Source of the DNA: Paraphoma chrysanthemicola
Taxonomy: Eukaryota; Ascomycota; Dothideomycetes; Pleosporales; Phaeosphaeriaceae
Assembly: GCA_020744225.1 (NCBI GenBank)
Contig: JAGMWG010000003.1
Location: forward strand, 1,922,001 to 1,986,000
Direction of reading: 5' to 3'
Length of the DNA stretch: 64,000 bases
Part shown: piece by piece, positions 1 through 11,512 of the stretch
How the letters are laid out: each line of letters opens with the position of its first letter
How positions within the stretch are numbered: position 1 is the stretch's first letter
Translations under genes and position numbers: made by a program
Notes under the pieces: model-generated
Seen by the model: the letters and a program-made list of their open reading frames with translations, nothing else
Told to the model about the DNA's origin: nothing
Database searches by the model: none

Positions 1-310
1 ATCCTCAAAAAAAAACTGATGGTATGGCGGTTCGCACCTCCACACAACTGACTAACGCGGCCGTGCCGATCTGGTCGAAGGCCACGGGTTAAGTTGCTGA
101 TTCGTCGGGCAAGAAAGAAGGTGCCGCGGAGGACGGATTGAGCAGGTCAAAGGCACGTGCTGCGAAAGGCTAAGATGGTGGCAGAGCGGCAGTATCGGGC
201 GTTCGGAAGCCCTTTGCGATCCTGAATGCGCAGAAAAAGCTGGGAACGAAAGCAATGGCCAAGTATCTCAAGATGTTTACAACTTGGACAAAGAGCCGAG
301 CGTTGCGGAC

Positions 311-745
311 ATGCTCAACATTCAGCTAGCCACTGCAAGCGCACATCCACGTCTCGAGATCCCAACGGTCGAGTGGATTGAAAATGTTCGCAAGACGGCA
401 AAAGACAACGAGAAGCCAGAGGATACACTGACGTACACGATCTGGCGCGCAGAGACCACAAAGGAAGACGGCCTGGCAGCAATCCTGCAAGATACGATTG
501 ACACGGTTGCAGAAGAAGCTGGCACCGACACGCATCCAAACGGACGGTCAAGCGTCGACAAGATCAAGTTCTGGGATGAAACCCGTGCTACGCTTGCGAT
601 GATTTTGAAGAAGTGGCGTTATAGTGGGAAGTGCGACTTGGACGGAAAGGTTAAATGCCGTAGCGAGGCATCAGCTGAAGATACGGGCAGGCCGATGGGG
701 TATGACGAGTTTGGCAGGCAGATGAAACATCTTGTATTGCAATAG
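311..745 (+). CDS. hypothetical protein, probably the 3' part of a gene
   Basis: Open frame of 144 codons from the first in-frame ATG. The frame stays open upstream to about position 99 without another ATG, so 5' exons may be missing and this may be a terminal exon. The product is acidic and helical-looking, with the stretch IPTVEWIENVRKTAKDNEK near the N-terminus and no signal peptide or membrane segment. I recognise no domain. Codon use looks coding (balanced third positions, few rare codons), but start and exon structure are uncertain. Confidence 0.35.
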   Translation: MLNIQLATASAHPRLEIPTVEWIENVRKTAKDNEKPEDTLTYTIWRAETTKEDGLAAILQDTIDTVAEEAGTDTHPNGRSSVDKIKFWDETRATLAMILKKWRYSGKCDLDGKVKCRSEASAEDTGRPMGYDEFGRQMKHLVLQ

Positions 746-1909
746 CCTAGAGGCCCTTAGAGTGTTATCAAGGATGTACTGCAAACGTAAACGCACGCGA
801 AGGCATTTAGCAATGTCCTACCGGAGATGTCAAGGTGCAGTAGGCTGTAGCGCACCTCCGTAATCAGTATCTATCACACCATTTAGCCGCGTGGTGATTA
901 TGCTTATTCCTATCTTTTTTAAATGGCTGGGGCACAAAAATCTGTTACGTGTTGCTTGAAGTGATAGAGTCTGAACACGTGCCTCGGCCGTTCAAAACTG
1001 ATCTGTGGACGACATGTATTGTCCAGAAGCTCTTCAATGTATCATAAAATTTATAATGGTCTAAGAAACTGCCGTGAGGATTTTCAAGAGTAATGATGGT
1101 ACGATTTATGTTGAACGCGACCCAAGCGAAAGATAACTGTCAAACAAACCAGCGTTTGTTTTGATCGGTGACTCTGGGCGGTTTTCCGGTCGTACCTGCA
1201 TGAGGCGCCGGGAAAACTTACCAGATTCCGCCGACTAACAGACACTTGCACTTAGTGTTGTGACAGGCGCAGTGGCTGCCGAGTTTCCGAGCTCAGCTCG
1301 TAAAAGAAGTATTGATCTGACGTAGGTGGTTGGTTCTGGCTGGAGCGGACGCGATTGGCGCCCGTGGTATCGCGCCTAAGTAGGCATTGTAATTTCCCGC
1401 TCAGGGTCTGGAACATGCCCCTGAATGACCCACACTGGGTCGGTTAGAGTTGTCCTACGACCACGACCATGAGCGTAGTGATTGAAGTAAATGCTGTATT
1501 TCGATATCAAAGCCCAAACTTCGAAGTGAAATCAGTATGTACAAGAAAATGTTAAGCAAGTAGCGGAAACGGGTGTAAAGTGAAAACCATGTCAATTATG
1601 TAGACGACTCTCTCGGCAAAGCTAAGAATCTATGAACATGAGAATCCACAGACCACACACGAATCCTCCGTTGGAGCAGTAGCCCTTCGACCAAGCGTAT
1701 TAGATATCTGTAATTGTACAATCGAAATGCTGCTGCGACTTGGGGCGCAAGGAGCGGTAGATGACCTTCGAACTCCCATCCCAATGCTGGACCGTATCAT
1801 GATGTAGAGTCGAAGTCATTACCCGTGAGAACCTATTCCACCGTTTGATCACCGAGAACCCAATGACACAGAGCGAACTCTACACCATCGGATCACCGAA
1901 GCGAGTTGC
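746..1909. other. gene-free stretch
   Basis: About 1.2 kb between the edge gene and the 3' end of the wall-protein gene. Only short frames are present, with no domain signal and no splice-linked ORF that I could join. No repeat was noticed. Confidence 0.5.
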
Positions 1910-2503
1910 TTACAAGAAAGCAGCGACGGCACCGACAATGGCGAGCATAGCAGCGCCAGTCTGGGCAGCAGCGCCGGTGAACTGGGATGGAGAAGGCTTG
2001 GTGCTGGTGGGGGCACCGGTGGAGACAGGGTAGGTGGGGGCAGTTCCGTTCTTGGATGGGTAAGGAACAACAGGCTTGGTGCTGTAGACCGGGGGAACAA
2101 CCGGGGCGCTGCTGGGCTTGACGGGAGCAGAGCTGGGCTTGACGGGGGTAGGGGTTGGCTTGACTGGGACGGTGGTGGTGTACTCGCAGTCGTCGTCAAT
2201 GATGGTGGTGCTCTTGGTGACAGTGTATGTCTTGGTGCCGACCTTGAGGGTGGTGGGCTCAGCGCAGACGGTGGTGAGACCCTTGACGGTGGTGGTGGTG
2301 TACGATGGGTACTCGGGAGCCTTGGAGCTCACTGGGTACGCAGGGTAACCGACGGAAGAGCTGGCCGGGTAGGCAGGGTACTCCGGGGCCTTGGAGGTCT
2401 CGTAGGTAGGAGGGGCCACGGAGGTGGTGTTGTACGCAGGGTAGCCATAGGCGTAGGCGTTGGCGGCGGCGGCGAAGCCAGCGATGACGGCGAAGGAGCG
2501 CAT
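1910..2503 (-). CDS. Secreted GPI-anchored Ser/Thr/Pro-rich cell-wall protein
   Basis: 197 aa. Residues 1-18 form a classical signal peptide (MRSFAVIAGFAAAANAYA). A repetitive Tyr/Pro region follows (PEYPAYP, PAYP and SSxxYPAYP units, residues about 20-70), then the fungal wall-protein motif TTVKGLTTVCAEPTTLKVG with TYTVTKSTTI (about 70-105). After that comes a low-complexity Lys-Pro-Ser linker with tandem VKPSSAP units. The C-terminus ends in a small-residue site and the hydrophobic tail AAMLAIVGAVAAFL without basic residues, as expected for GPI-anchor transfer. The protein should be exported, O-glycosylated and tethered to membrane or wall. The Thr/Cys motif resembles that of clock-controlled CCG-6-like proteins, but I assign no orthologue. 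Single exon; the ATG sits directly at the signal peptide. Confidence 0.85.
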   Translation of the reverse strand: MRSFAVIAGFAAAANAYAYGYPAYNTTSVAPPTYETSKAPEYPAYPASSSVGYPAYPVSSKAPEYPSYTTTTVKGLTTVCAEPTTLKVGTKTYTVTKSTTIIDDDCEYTTTVPVKPTPTPVKPSSAPVKPSSAPVVPPVYSTKPVVPYPSKNGTAPTYPVSTGAPTSTKPSPSQFTGAAAQTGAAMLAIVGAVAAFL

Positions 2504-2644
2504 GTTGATTGTTGGGTTGATTATTAAATACGTTGGTATTAAGTATAGGCGAGGAGGTCGTGAAAACGAGTGAATGCGGTGAAACCGGTGTATTAAGTGA
2601 GTGTGTGGTGAGGAAAGAGAGTTGGGAGCGGAACTGCAATGGTA

Positions 2645-2652
2645 CTTATATG
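2645..2652 (-). promoter_or_regulatory. TATA-like element of the wall-protein gene
   Basis: Minus-strand CATATAAG about 142 bp upstream of the start codon. The leader between it and the ATG is rich in CAA and CCA and poor in G, a common look for highly expressed fungal genes. Position and match are the only support. Confidence 0.35.
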
Positions 2653-3248
2653 AAGCCTACACGAGGCAAGCTTACCGACGGAGCCAAATCGGTAGACAGG
2701 GGCAATGTGAAAGGTTGCAGCCAACCGCCAGCAAATCGACCGCTTGGCCTGTCATGGCGCCCACGATGGATGCGCCTGGCGATAGTACGGTAAAGGGGGA
2801 GCGGTGGTAGCGTGCGTGCGAGCATTGACAGGGCCCACTCGGTGAGCTGTTTATCGATGAGAGCCGAATGGGCCAATTGGAAGCGGGCAGGCGCAAAGGA
2901 GCGAAATGAAGGTTCTAATTTCGCCAGCCAAGGGGCCCATGCCGCCTCAACAGTTCGCTTGCCCGTCTAACTGCCTTGGGGCTGGGGGTCCTCTGTGCAC
3001 GAGTTATTCAAGAGCACAACGTGCACAACCGCCGGGCGGGGGGGATGTTTGGGGAAAGGGCGCATAACCGCCGCTCGTACTGGGAGATGTTGTCGTGCGA
3101 CCCTTTCAGCAGTGCACCACGAGCCATCTTGAGCACCATCGACAGGAAGTAGCAGAGAGGCACGCACCTGGGGCCCCCAGCACGTGAAGACGCACTGTGT
3201 AGCCGCCCGTGCTGATAGGCAGCACTCCAAAATTAACAGTTGCCCGAC

Positions 3249-3268
3249 GTGTGTGTGTGTGTGTGTGT
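3249..3268. repeat. (GT)10 microsatellite
   Basis: Ten uninterrupted GT units, followed by degenerate ATGTATGTGG. Likely polymorphic. Confidence 0.95.
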
Positions 3269-4150
3269 ATGTATGTGGAGAAGCTGGCACGCTGGCTGAC
3301 AATGCTGATAGTGACTCCTGTTGTGGGGACCTCAGTTCGGGTTCCTGCATTGATGCTGCGTCTGGGCCTGCAGCTAAGATGAGCGCGAGGGGCCGACTGC
3401 CGATGGTACACCTGGTCCTCGTTGCAGCTCTGCTGATCTCGCGTGTCTCCAGCCTTACAGCACCGAGCCGATGGGGGAATTGACGACGCCGTGCTGAGGC
3501 GAGTCAGGGCGGCTCTGCTTTCAGCTCCCCCAAGTCTGCCAGCGGCCTGCGGGAGCTGACAATGGCTGCGCCCAATAGGCTCCCGCGCAGCATGGTTGCT
3601 CGCAGAGTCAATAATGTCTGGCTGGCAGCCATGAAGGCTGTAATTTCGCATCGCGAGACGTCCAGGACGGTCGCATGCTTAGTGAGCGCCACCAGCATTC
3701 TCGAAGCCGTGCATTGACCAGCCCATCGTTAGCAGTTCCCGCAATCGGCGCACGTTTCCGTCCTCTTCACACTCCAAACGTTGTTCCGTGCTTGTCGGAT
3801 GGGAACGAGAAGTGTGAGTTGTAATGTTCGACCAACATGCCCGCGCTGCTGCACCTATCTGTCTTTCGTGCCGATGTCTTGCCGTGACTGCCGAGAGCGA
3901 GGGAACTTCCTGCCTACTGTCCCTCCGCACACAACTCACCCTGCAGCTACACCGCTATTCGACATCGAGACGTCTGGCAACTGTGTAAAGTGGATCACTG
4001 CAATTCTGGCCAAGTTCGGCTTCGCCAAAGGAGGCCCCATCGCAACGCCGCGGCAGAAATTTCTATCGAGAGAGGCGCGCCTCCCAGCGACCGCCAGCCA
4101 GCCACTATCCCAGGGCGCCTCTCACAGCTACTTGTAGACCCGCCAAATTG

Positions 4151-4762
4151 ATGCCTACTTCCAAGTCGCCCACGTTGCCAAAAGGATGGCCTCCGGGTGT
4201 CTCCTATCTACATGGCTCGTTTTTCTCCCCAAAACTCGATGCAAACAAGATCGATAGCATCGTCATTCTCAAGTCAGACTTGCCACCCAGCACACATATC
4301 TTCTCGACCAAAGGTCCGTATGCGAATGTCAAGATAACACCAGTCTCAGACACATCGCATCCAGCATGCGGACAGCACGCATTGTTTTCTACTCAGCATT
4401 TACCGCCAGATTCTTTCATATTGCCATATCTCGGACGTGTGCATGCCCAGTCCGATGCAGACCCGGCGTCGGACTACGATTTATCCTTGGACCGCGACCT
4501 CGGCATTGGAGTAGACGCCGCAAGCATGGGCAACGAAGCGAGATTCATCAATGACTTTCGAGGAGTCGCCACGGCACCAAACGCGGAATTTCGTGACATC
4601 TTTGTGAATACCAGCAATGGCAAGGCCGAGAAACGAGTCGGCGTATTTGTACTCAATGCTGGTAAGAGTGGGAAACGTGCCAGAGGTATAGGTCGTGGAC
4701 AGGAGATTCTTGTGTCCTACGGCAAGGGCTTTTGGACGGAGCGTCGAGTGCTCCAGAAATGA
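4151..4762 (+). CDS. Small SET-domain protein (predicted lysine methyltransferase fold)
   Basis: 203 aa, single exon. Almost the whole protein is a short SET domain: an N-terminal part with PYANVKITPVSD and the CGQHALFSTQHLPPDSFI strand region (about 60-95), the pseudoknot element SMGNEARFINDFRG (about 125-138) and the terminal GQEILVSYGKGFW (about 183-195). SET enzymes use S-adenosylmethionine to methylate lysines. Canonical domains carry RFINHSC and an E-x-x-x-DY segment; here these read RFINDF and EILVSYG, so key residues differ and activity is uncertain. No pre- or post-SET cysteines are present. Stand-alone SET proteins of this size are common in filamentous fungi. Confidence 0.8.
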   Translation: MPTSKSPTLPKGWPPGVSYLHGSFFSPKLDANKIDSIVILKSDLPPSTHIFSTKGPYANVKITPVSDTSHPACGQHALFSTQHLPPDSFILPYLGRVHAQSDADPASDYDLSLDRDLGIGVDAASMGNEARFINDFRGVATAPNAEFRDIFVNTSNGKAEKRVGVFVLNAGKSGKRARGIGRGQEILVSYGKGFWTERRVLQK

Positions 4763-6623
4763 TAGGTCCTGCTCAAACTGATCGTTGCGAAATTCATCCG
4801 CTACCTCGCAGACGCAGCTTTATCGTTGTGGTTGGTGTGTGACACGCTATCCATACCTAAGGAGGCCGTCCACTCTCTAGCGGAGTACACGATGTCGCTC
4901 GGCACCATGGACCAAGGCACTGCTAAGCGGCTCACGCACATTTCTGATCGCATCCCTCTCGAGCTTTTCTGGTAAATATGAGCGACACCGCAGGCACGCC
5001 TGCAATGCTCTATGACGAGACATTCGCAAAGAATATTGTATGCATAATGTCTTGAAGACTCCGCCTTGATCAACTCATTACAGAGGCTATCTTTGCTTCG
5101 TCATGGTCAACACTCCAGGTAGTCACAAATGTCGGAGACCAGGTCAAAGAGAGCGCGGTTTCAAGGTCCCAGTCTATCATCGTGCGCTGCTCAAACACCG
5201 TTAGCCGGGCCAACCAGCATATTCACTTCAAGGTTAGGCCACAAAACACTTTGATGATGCGATATGTTTCTGGGAGGTTTAGTTTAGGGTGCCCGTTACC
5301 TCTGTGCTACCTTGTGACGTCTCACATCAGGTGCATAGGATTCGAAACGTGTTCTAGAAGACCACAGCAGGGTTTCCATACGTGCCTGATTGTGATCGAG
5401 ATGCGGAACATCCAGCCTGGCCGTGTTTGGACGGCATTGCTTGCACGTCATTTCACGCCACGGCATCAAGGTGAGCACACGTGGGACTACGCCACGTAAT
5501 GAGGCGTCGAAAACTTGATTATTCTCTTCTTGGAATCTCCGCCGCTTCCAGACCTTCATTCGCTAGAGCGCTGGGCCCACGCAGCAGAAGAGATCGCCTG
5601 TAAGACCACTTTAATGTCATCAGCCATCGGGACCAGTCTGTACGGTATTCGTGAGGCGGTTTCACCGACATGATCGAAGTCAGTCGCTCCTGTGACGTAG
5701 GCAGTTCAGAAAATCACCAACCGGAGGCACAGCGACACCCAACTTGGTAGAGTAGGTACTATGTCTCAGCGTGTCCCAGTGAACGTCAAGCTTCGTACAA
5801 TATTATCTGCACGACTTGAACATCGGGTTGTGGATTTCTGTGATGACCGGTCGAGCATACTCGAACCAAGGGAGCGCGGAACATACGGCAGACAGCATGG
5901 GCTCCGCGGCTGTCGCACTCATGCAGGTACGGACACCGTCGCCTTCAGGGACGTGGCGGCTTGCGCAATGTGCTACAGGGTTGGATTTAGATCACGATGC
6001 TGGCCCCCATGTTTGATCTTGCTCATCTTCCCAGTGACGTTGTGCGGCTTGGCAAGGCCAACCCACCAAACAGGAGCCTTGCATCCGCTAGGGGACAATC
6101 TCTCCAATCATCGCGCACAGTTGGCTAACCCTGGCAGTTGAGCAAGGTTGCAACCAACTCTCGCACGTCTCCCAGAGAAGTCCAAGCACAAGGGCCGCAT
6201 TCGGCTTCAGCCGCGCCTCTCCCTGGCGGAGGTGGAATTCACGTCATGGGTATTTCAGCCAGGAAGCATGCGAATCTTGCAAGAACCCTATAAGTCTCGT
6301 AGGACTTCCCGAATAGCATACTGTGCTATCGAATGCCCATCAGCTCCACATCACTCAAAGTTTATCAGTTGGCGTGTTGCCGCAGAAAACTCACCAGCGT
6401 GAGGTCAGCCTACTGATCACTCCACCCAATCGACGGCATCGACCAATACCCAGGTACCTGCGACCTCCGCATCCGCCCGCTTCTAGAGCTCGCCCACGCA
6501 TTACACGAAACCCAACTCCCCGAGCCGTATATCAACTCGGCACCCCCGCTTGACTTCGACAAATCTGGTTGCATAGTTATTCGTTAGCAGAGCCATTCTT
6601 ACTACACCACTTCACAACCCACA
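4763..6623. other. gene-free stretch
   Basis: About 1.9 kb upstream of the next gene. Several frames of 70-125 codons exist on both strands but none shows a domain, a believable signal peptide or splice-linked continuity. The last 80 bp before 6624 is C/A-rich leader sequence. Confidence 0.45.
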
Positions 6624-7192
6624 ATGTCCCCCATGTCTAGGCCTGCATTATGTAGAGTGAGTCCTGCTTGCAAATCCTGCTCCGGATCAACACTGACCAT
6701 ACCCACCAGCACGAGTCTATGCAAAAATACATGCTACTGTCAGCTCAGAAAGAGGCTCTACAGCGCCGAATGTCTCTCCAACTTCCTTTTGGAGCAGCCT
6801 TGGAGGTCTCTTCACCCGAGTTTCAGTCGCTTTCATCATCGCCTGATTGTTCACCGATTCACTCTTCGCCGTATCCTGCAGCAACTGGACCACTCCCAAC
6901 AGCCGTGACATCCGTGGCTCGGACGAGTGTAGACGACACGCACACTGAGGAGTCACACAAGCTTGCCGAGCTCAATCACCATATTGTGGCCACGCTTACG
7001 GAGCTTCTCAACACCGATTCTGTACGGTCAGACGACAAAAGCCGCGCATGGATACAAGAACGTCTCATGGAGGCTGAGCATGAGAACCGCCGGCAACGAC
7101 GCCGACGGTCATCCAACTCTGAACGAGACTTTGCTTCGGCAATTGCACATCACATCGAGCTTGACCTGGGCACCTCCAAAACCTGGGCATGA
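6624..7192 (+). CDS. Small conserved-looking protein of unknown function (two exons)
   Basis: Exons 6624-6656 and 6710-7192, 171 aa. The 53-nt intron has donor GTGAGT, a CACTGAC branch site and acceptor CCAG, and joins in phase 0. The N-terminus reads MSPMSRPALCR, followed by HESMQKYMLLSAQKEALQRR. A Ser/Pro-rich stretch (about 45-85) precedes a predicted helical segment (HKLAELNHHIVATLTELLN, about 100-118) and a strongly basic RRQRRRR patch (about 145). The layout (helix, acidic helix, basic patch) suggests a soluble nuclear or regulatory protein, but that is inference. I recognise no named domain. Confidence 0.65.
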
Positions 7193-9350
7193 GTCCAGTG
7201 ATGTGAATCACATTGACACGAAGTCTATTACGACGACATGCACGAAGGTCTGGCGCTTGTTTGGAAATGGCGTAATGGTTTACCTGAGATGAAGTGCTCA
7301 AATCAGAAAACGATACCCGATGCAAAGCATCAAATGTGAGCATTCAAACACTAGCGTATAAGTAGTCGTTATGAAAATGTGAATAAGCCTATCTGCACGT
7401 CGCATCGTCACTTGTGTTTGCATTGCCTGTCCATGGGGCTTCACGTAATATTGCCCTTCATTGCCGACGCCGACGGATGGGCACACTGTGTGTACTTTCC
7501 TCTATCGACCGTTCCAAATCTCGCGACCTTTGTTCGCTCGCAACAGCTTGTGATGGCTGTACGCCGTGAAATCAAGATGACTTCAAGCATACCTCTGCTC
7601 CACTCTGACCCACTGTCTCGGGCCCACGACCAGGCTCTACTTGCCTCTGCATAAGTGGAACCCGTCTTTCCGCTCGAAATTTGCTCCACCACATCATGTA
7701 AAATTATCCACCAGACACGACGAACATCAGAGATGGCTGTGATCAACATTAGATCCACTCAAACACACATAATCATTCTTACGTCATACCTACGCATAAT
7801 TTTCGAACCTTTTCACTTTCTTCTGCATTTTCGGTGTTTTCTGTCACAACATCTTTCCTCCTCAACAAAGTCGTAGCAATCGAACTAAATGCGTTGATCG
7901 CTACTGTCGAGGTGGCTCGTAGTGCGCAGAGACGCTGAATGCGGTCTTGGATCGACGCAACCCCTCCTCGGTCCAACTATGATAGCCCCGCAATTGATAC
8001 AAGGACCGTTTTGGCGGACTGCTAGCTGCATGAGGTGACCGTTGCGTGCATACAGGAACCTCAAGAATTCTAACATGTGTTGACTTTGGTGGCAGCTACA
8101 AGGCCGCCGGGCTGTGCTTGAAAACCGACAATGAATTTCATGAGACTGATTGCGAAAAAAGTGTCAAGGCCACCATACTTTCGACACTAATCATCAGTCT
8201 TGTCGAAAGCTCTAAACTTGAAGGTACCGGTTGTTCACTTTTTGCCTACTCATGCAACAAGTGTTGCTGGATATGTCACGAGACCGATCCAGCTCATGCG
8301 ACGAGAATGTCTCACTGCGGGGTAAAATTCACTCACGCCATGTTGCGTGTTCTGGGGCAGTGAATTTGGGGGCAGACCTATGAAGTCTGTCTTCTTGCGT
8401 AATGGCTTAGTCGATAACCTTGCAAGTGGTGGGCGCGATTGAGCCAGAACGTGGTTCGAAACGCTGCTTGCGGAGTACTTGAACAGGTCGATTGGTCTGT
8501 GGCCATGAAGTCGACAACAATTCGTTGGAGCTCTTGGCCAACCCATCGTATTGCTCGAGAATTAGAGAAGCAAATCGCAGGGCTACTCAGTCAGTATCTG
8601 ATATATCTACCTTTTGTTCACGCCGAGGCTTGCTAGATACGGTACGTAGATTTACCTCTCTATTCTCGCTGTACTACATGTTCCGGAATACCTCGTATAT
8701 TCTTTTTTGAATTGGATTCCTCCACGTGTCCCTAAACCTCTCGTTCTATCTAGTGACAACATTGTGTCACACATGGTTGATTATGCACCAACTTGGGCAG
8801 CTCTCTTGCTATATGTCCCTCTTCCGCAATTTACATTGTTGTTGTTATATTATGACCTGCTGCCACAAAGTCTGAACTTGTCTAGTATAGAAGTCCACGT
8901 GATAGATAACAAGCATCAGAACATAGCAGGGTTTGGAGAAGAAAAACGTCTAACACCGCCATGTTATGGGTACAGCCTGACAAGAGAAATGGCAGGACCA
9001 CGCCCGTAGACTGTGGCAGAGGTCTTGCTGTTGATTCGCCTATTGTCCTTGAGAGACTTCCAGACAAGAGTAAATCGCCTTTGTCAATATTGCCATCGTC
9101 GTGACTAGAATAGTCACAAAGTCTTCCGAGGGTGTCGGCTTCCAGCCAAGTCACCGTCCCACTGTGAGTGCGATCGGAAAGGCAGAGGAAATTCCGAGCA
9201 CCAACGGAAGCCTTCCGAACCGCGGAACTAGACATGCCCCGCAGGGACGCGATGCTCGAGGGGCACGTCTCAAAAGCAGCGCAATTGCTCAATTGAAGCC
9301 ATACTTGTTGCTTGATTCTTCTAGAAAACAAGCTCGACCACAACACCATC
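7193..9350. other. gene-free stretch
   Basis: About 2.2 kb of moderately AT-rich sequence, with ORFs up to 164 codons on either strand that lack coding character. Nothing was supported here beyond the promoter of the following dehydrogenase gene. Confidence 0.45.
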
Positions 9351-10185
9351 ATGGCCACAACCAAAGTCGCCCTCATTACAGCGAGCTCCGCGGGCCTCGG
9401 TGCTCAAATCGCCCGCGCGTTCGCCCCAGACTTCCGTGTGGTATGTGCCATTGGCTTCACTGATGCGCCAAAACTCCAAAATGGTCTGTTCATACTTCCT
9501 ATTCTAACTCAAGCAGGTCATAAACTACGCATCAAATTCTGATCGCGCCCAATCACTCATCAAAGAGCTGAGCGCCATCCAGGGCAGCTCATCACAATCC
9601 AACCCACGTTTCCACCTTGTCCAAGCAGACATGTCATCCAAGACGTCGGTGCAGAACCTTGTCAGGGAAACAATAGACACCATGGGACGGTTGGATGTTG
9701 TAGTATCCAATGCTGGCTGGACGCGCATGACCACATTCATCGACATTGAGCAGCAAGTCAACGACGAGGATTGGGACAAGTGCTTCACCATGAACGTCAA
9801 AACACATCTCTGGCTCGCGTACGCAGCAAAGGACGCTCTAGCAGAAACCGAAGGCACCTTTATTAGCACAGCGAGCGTAGCAGGCGTAAAGCCGTCGGGC
9901 TCAAGTGTACCGTATGCCGTCACCAAGGCAGCACAGATCCACCTAGCGAAGAGCTTGGCCGTGATACTGGCTCCCAAGATCCGCGTCAACAGTATAAGTC
10001 CGGGCATGCTGTTGACCGAGTGGGGCCTCAAGTTCCCAGAGACGAAGCGAAATGCGGCAATTAATAATACGAAGCTGAAGAGGCTGGCTACTGTGGAGGA
10101 TGTTGCGGATCAGGTGCGGACGCTCGCGCTGAGTCGGAGTATTACGGGGCAGAATATATGCATAGATGGAGGGTCATCGGTATAG
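9351..10185 (+). CDS. Short-chain dehydrogenase/reductase (classical SDR)
   Basis: Exons 9351-9440 and 9517-10185, 252 aa, with a 76-nt phase-0 intron (donor GTATGT, acceptor GCAG). NAD(P)-dependent oxidoreductase with a Rossmann fold. The cofactor loop reads ITASSAGLG (about 9-17), a variant of TGxxxGxG with Ala for the first Gly. NAG follows in VVVSNAGW, then the catalytic Ser in STASVAG, the Tyr/Lys pair in YAVTK, and SPGML plus the C-terminal ITGQNICIDGG motif typical of FabG/glucose-dehydrogenase-like SDRs. Length is normal. The substrate cannot be predicted. It is convergent with the Cys-rich protein gene (109 bp between stops). Confidence 0.92.
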
Positions 10186-10294
10186 ACGTGAGTAGTGGAC
10201 AATGAACCACACCTTGCCCTGAGCGGGCCTTCACACCTTGGTATTTCGTTTCCCTATCCTATTAGCTTTGCCCAGATCCCACCGGCCGTATCAA

Positions 10295-10645
10295 TCAAGC
10301 AGGCGACCCCTCCCTACATCTCGCACCCGCCTTTCCACAATCACTCGCCGTTCCATAATCACAGCAACCCCCCGTCGAACTGCACTGGAAAGCGTGACTG
10401 TTGACCCTCTTCGTCCTGATTGCATATGTCCCAGCGCCGACGACACAGTTACCACAGTAGACTCCTGCAGATAGCCCTTTGACACACGCACAGCCATTGT
10501 AGCTGCATGCTCGCTTATCGAGTGTGAGGCCGTCGTGAGGTTCGAGAGCGTCGCGGGAAGCGAATGCAGAGGAATCAGACGTAGGAGAAGAGAAAGCCGT
10601 TGAGGTGAAAATAAAGGCGAGGAGGAGAGCTGGAGTAAATTGCAT
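10295..10645 (-). CDS. Small secreted cysteine-rich protein (effector-like candidate)
   Basis: 116 aa. Signal peptide MQFTPALLLAFIFTSTAFS, a short acidic propeptide, then LDKR, a Kex2-type dibasic site directly before the Cys-rich domain. The mature part has ten cysteines (spacing begins CSYNGCAC, later CGNC, a CC pair in GGCCDYG, and DCG), enough for five disulfides. The frame is open further upstream to 10819, but the signal peptide fixes the start at 10645. Small secreted Cys-rich proteins of fungi act as host-interaction effectors, antimicrobial peptides or wall components; nothing here distinguishes these. It lies tail to tail with the SDR gene. Confidence 0.75.
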   Translation of the reverse strand: MQFTPALLLAFIFTSTAFSSPTSDSSAFASRDALEPHDGLTLDKRACSYNGCACVKGLSAGVYCGNCVVGAGTYAIRTKRVNSHAFQCSSTGGCCDYGTASDCGKAGARCREGSPA

Positions 10646-11512
10646 TGTGAAAGGTTGTAAGTTGTGGCTGATTTGGGTCCTGCAGGAAGAATTTGCACAA
10701 TGTGTGCCATGGGCATTGGGCTGTGGTATTGCACTATGTATAGTCGCATCTCCCTTGGATCTGGTGGCCAAGCGTCCTTGCACACGGACTTGTCCCCCGA
10801 GAGTAGCACAACGTGTCACCGACCACCTGATTAGCGTGCTACAACCACCCTGTAGCCGTCTTCTCGCAGAAGCGGATACGAGAAGAATATATTAAGTGCG
10901 GGGAGAACGGGCTCGCTTTCCTCGCGTACACGGCGTCATGACCATGATGAGAATCGCCCCACGCCGCATGAGCCAACCTGTAATGTGCAGTGCATTTAGA
11001 ACGATAGGTATTTACTAGATATCTCTCGTGCCTCCACGTATGTGCGTTCTCACACGAACACTTCTCCCACCATTGCCTTACCCTCAATGCAATCAAAGAA
11101 CCGCAGCAAAAATAGGCCGTTATCGAGGTCCTCCCATAAAAATAAAAAAGCACACCAAAACACGCAATAAGCGTGATCCCGAAAGTTCCTGGCAGAGGAA
11201 GCGAGCGCCAAAACGCCAAGGCGCGCAATCGCGCTTTCCATCGCGTGGATATGTTGAACAAATATTTCGCATAGTTAAGGCAGCCTCCTGGGCAATGCGG
11301 TGATATTACATTGTCCCATGTAAACGCCAGTAAACTGTGAACAAGGTGTAAAGGATGCCGTGAAGATATCTTGGCCGCTGCTTTGCTCACCGGCCGGTAT
11401 TAGGTTTGTGGTCGATATGACGAGATGTTCATGGGCGTCGTCGAAAGTGTCGGTTCCCCGCCCACGATGCGAGATTGAAGGACAGTAGTGGGTCTGCGAG
11501 TACCAAATAAGT
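10646..11512. other. intergenic, downstream of adenylate cyclase
   Basis: About 870 bp holding the cyclase 3' UTR and the promoter of the Cys-rich protein gene. A 183-codon minus-strand frame (10839-11390) has no domain and was not called. Confidence 0.5.

Larger units (their letters stand above)
2504..4150. other. intergenic, divergent promoter region
   Basis: About 1.6 kb between the wall-protein gene (-) and the SET gene (+). It holds the TATA-like site and a GT microsatellite. Open frames here lack ATG starts or domain signal. Confidence 0.5.

Noticed and set aside
3781..4137. 118-codon plus-strand frame upstream of the SET gene
   Set aside because: No ATG at the start of the frame, Cys/Arg-rich random-like sequence, no link to the SET exon.
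10839..11390. 183-codon minus-strand frame downstream of adenylate cyclase
   Set aside because: One hydrophobic stretch but no family resemblance; lies in the likely 3' UTR.
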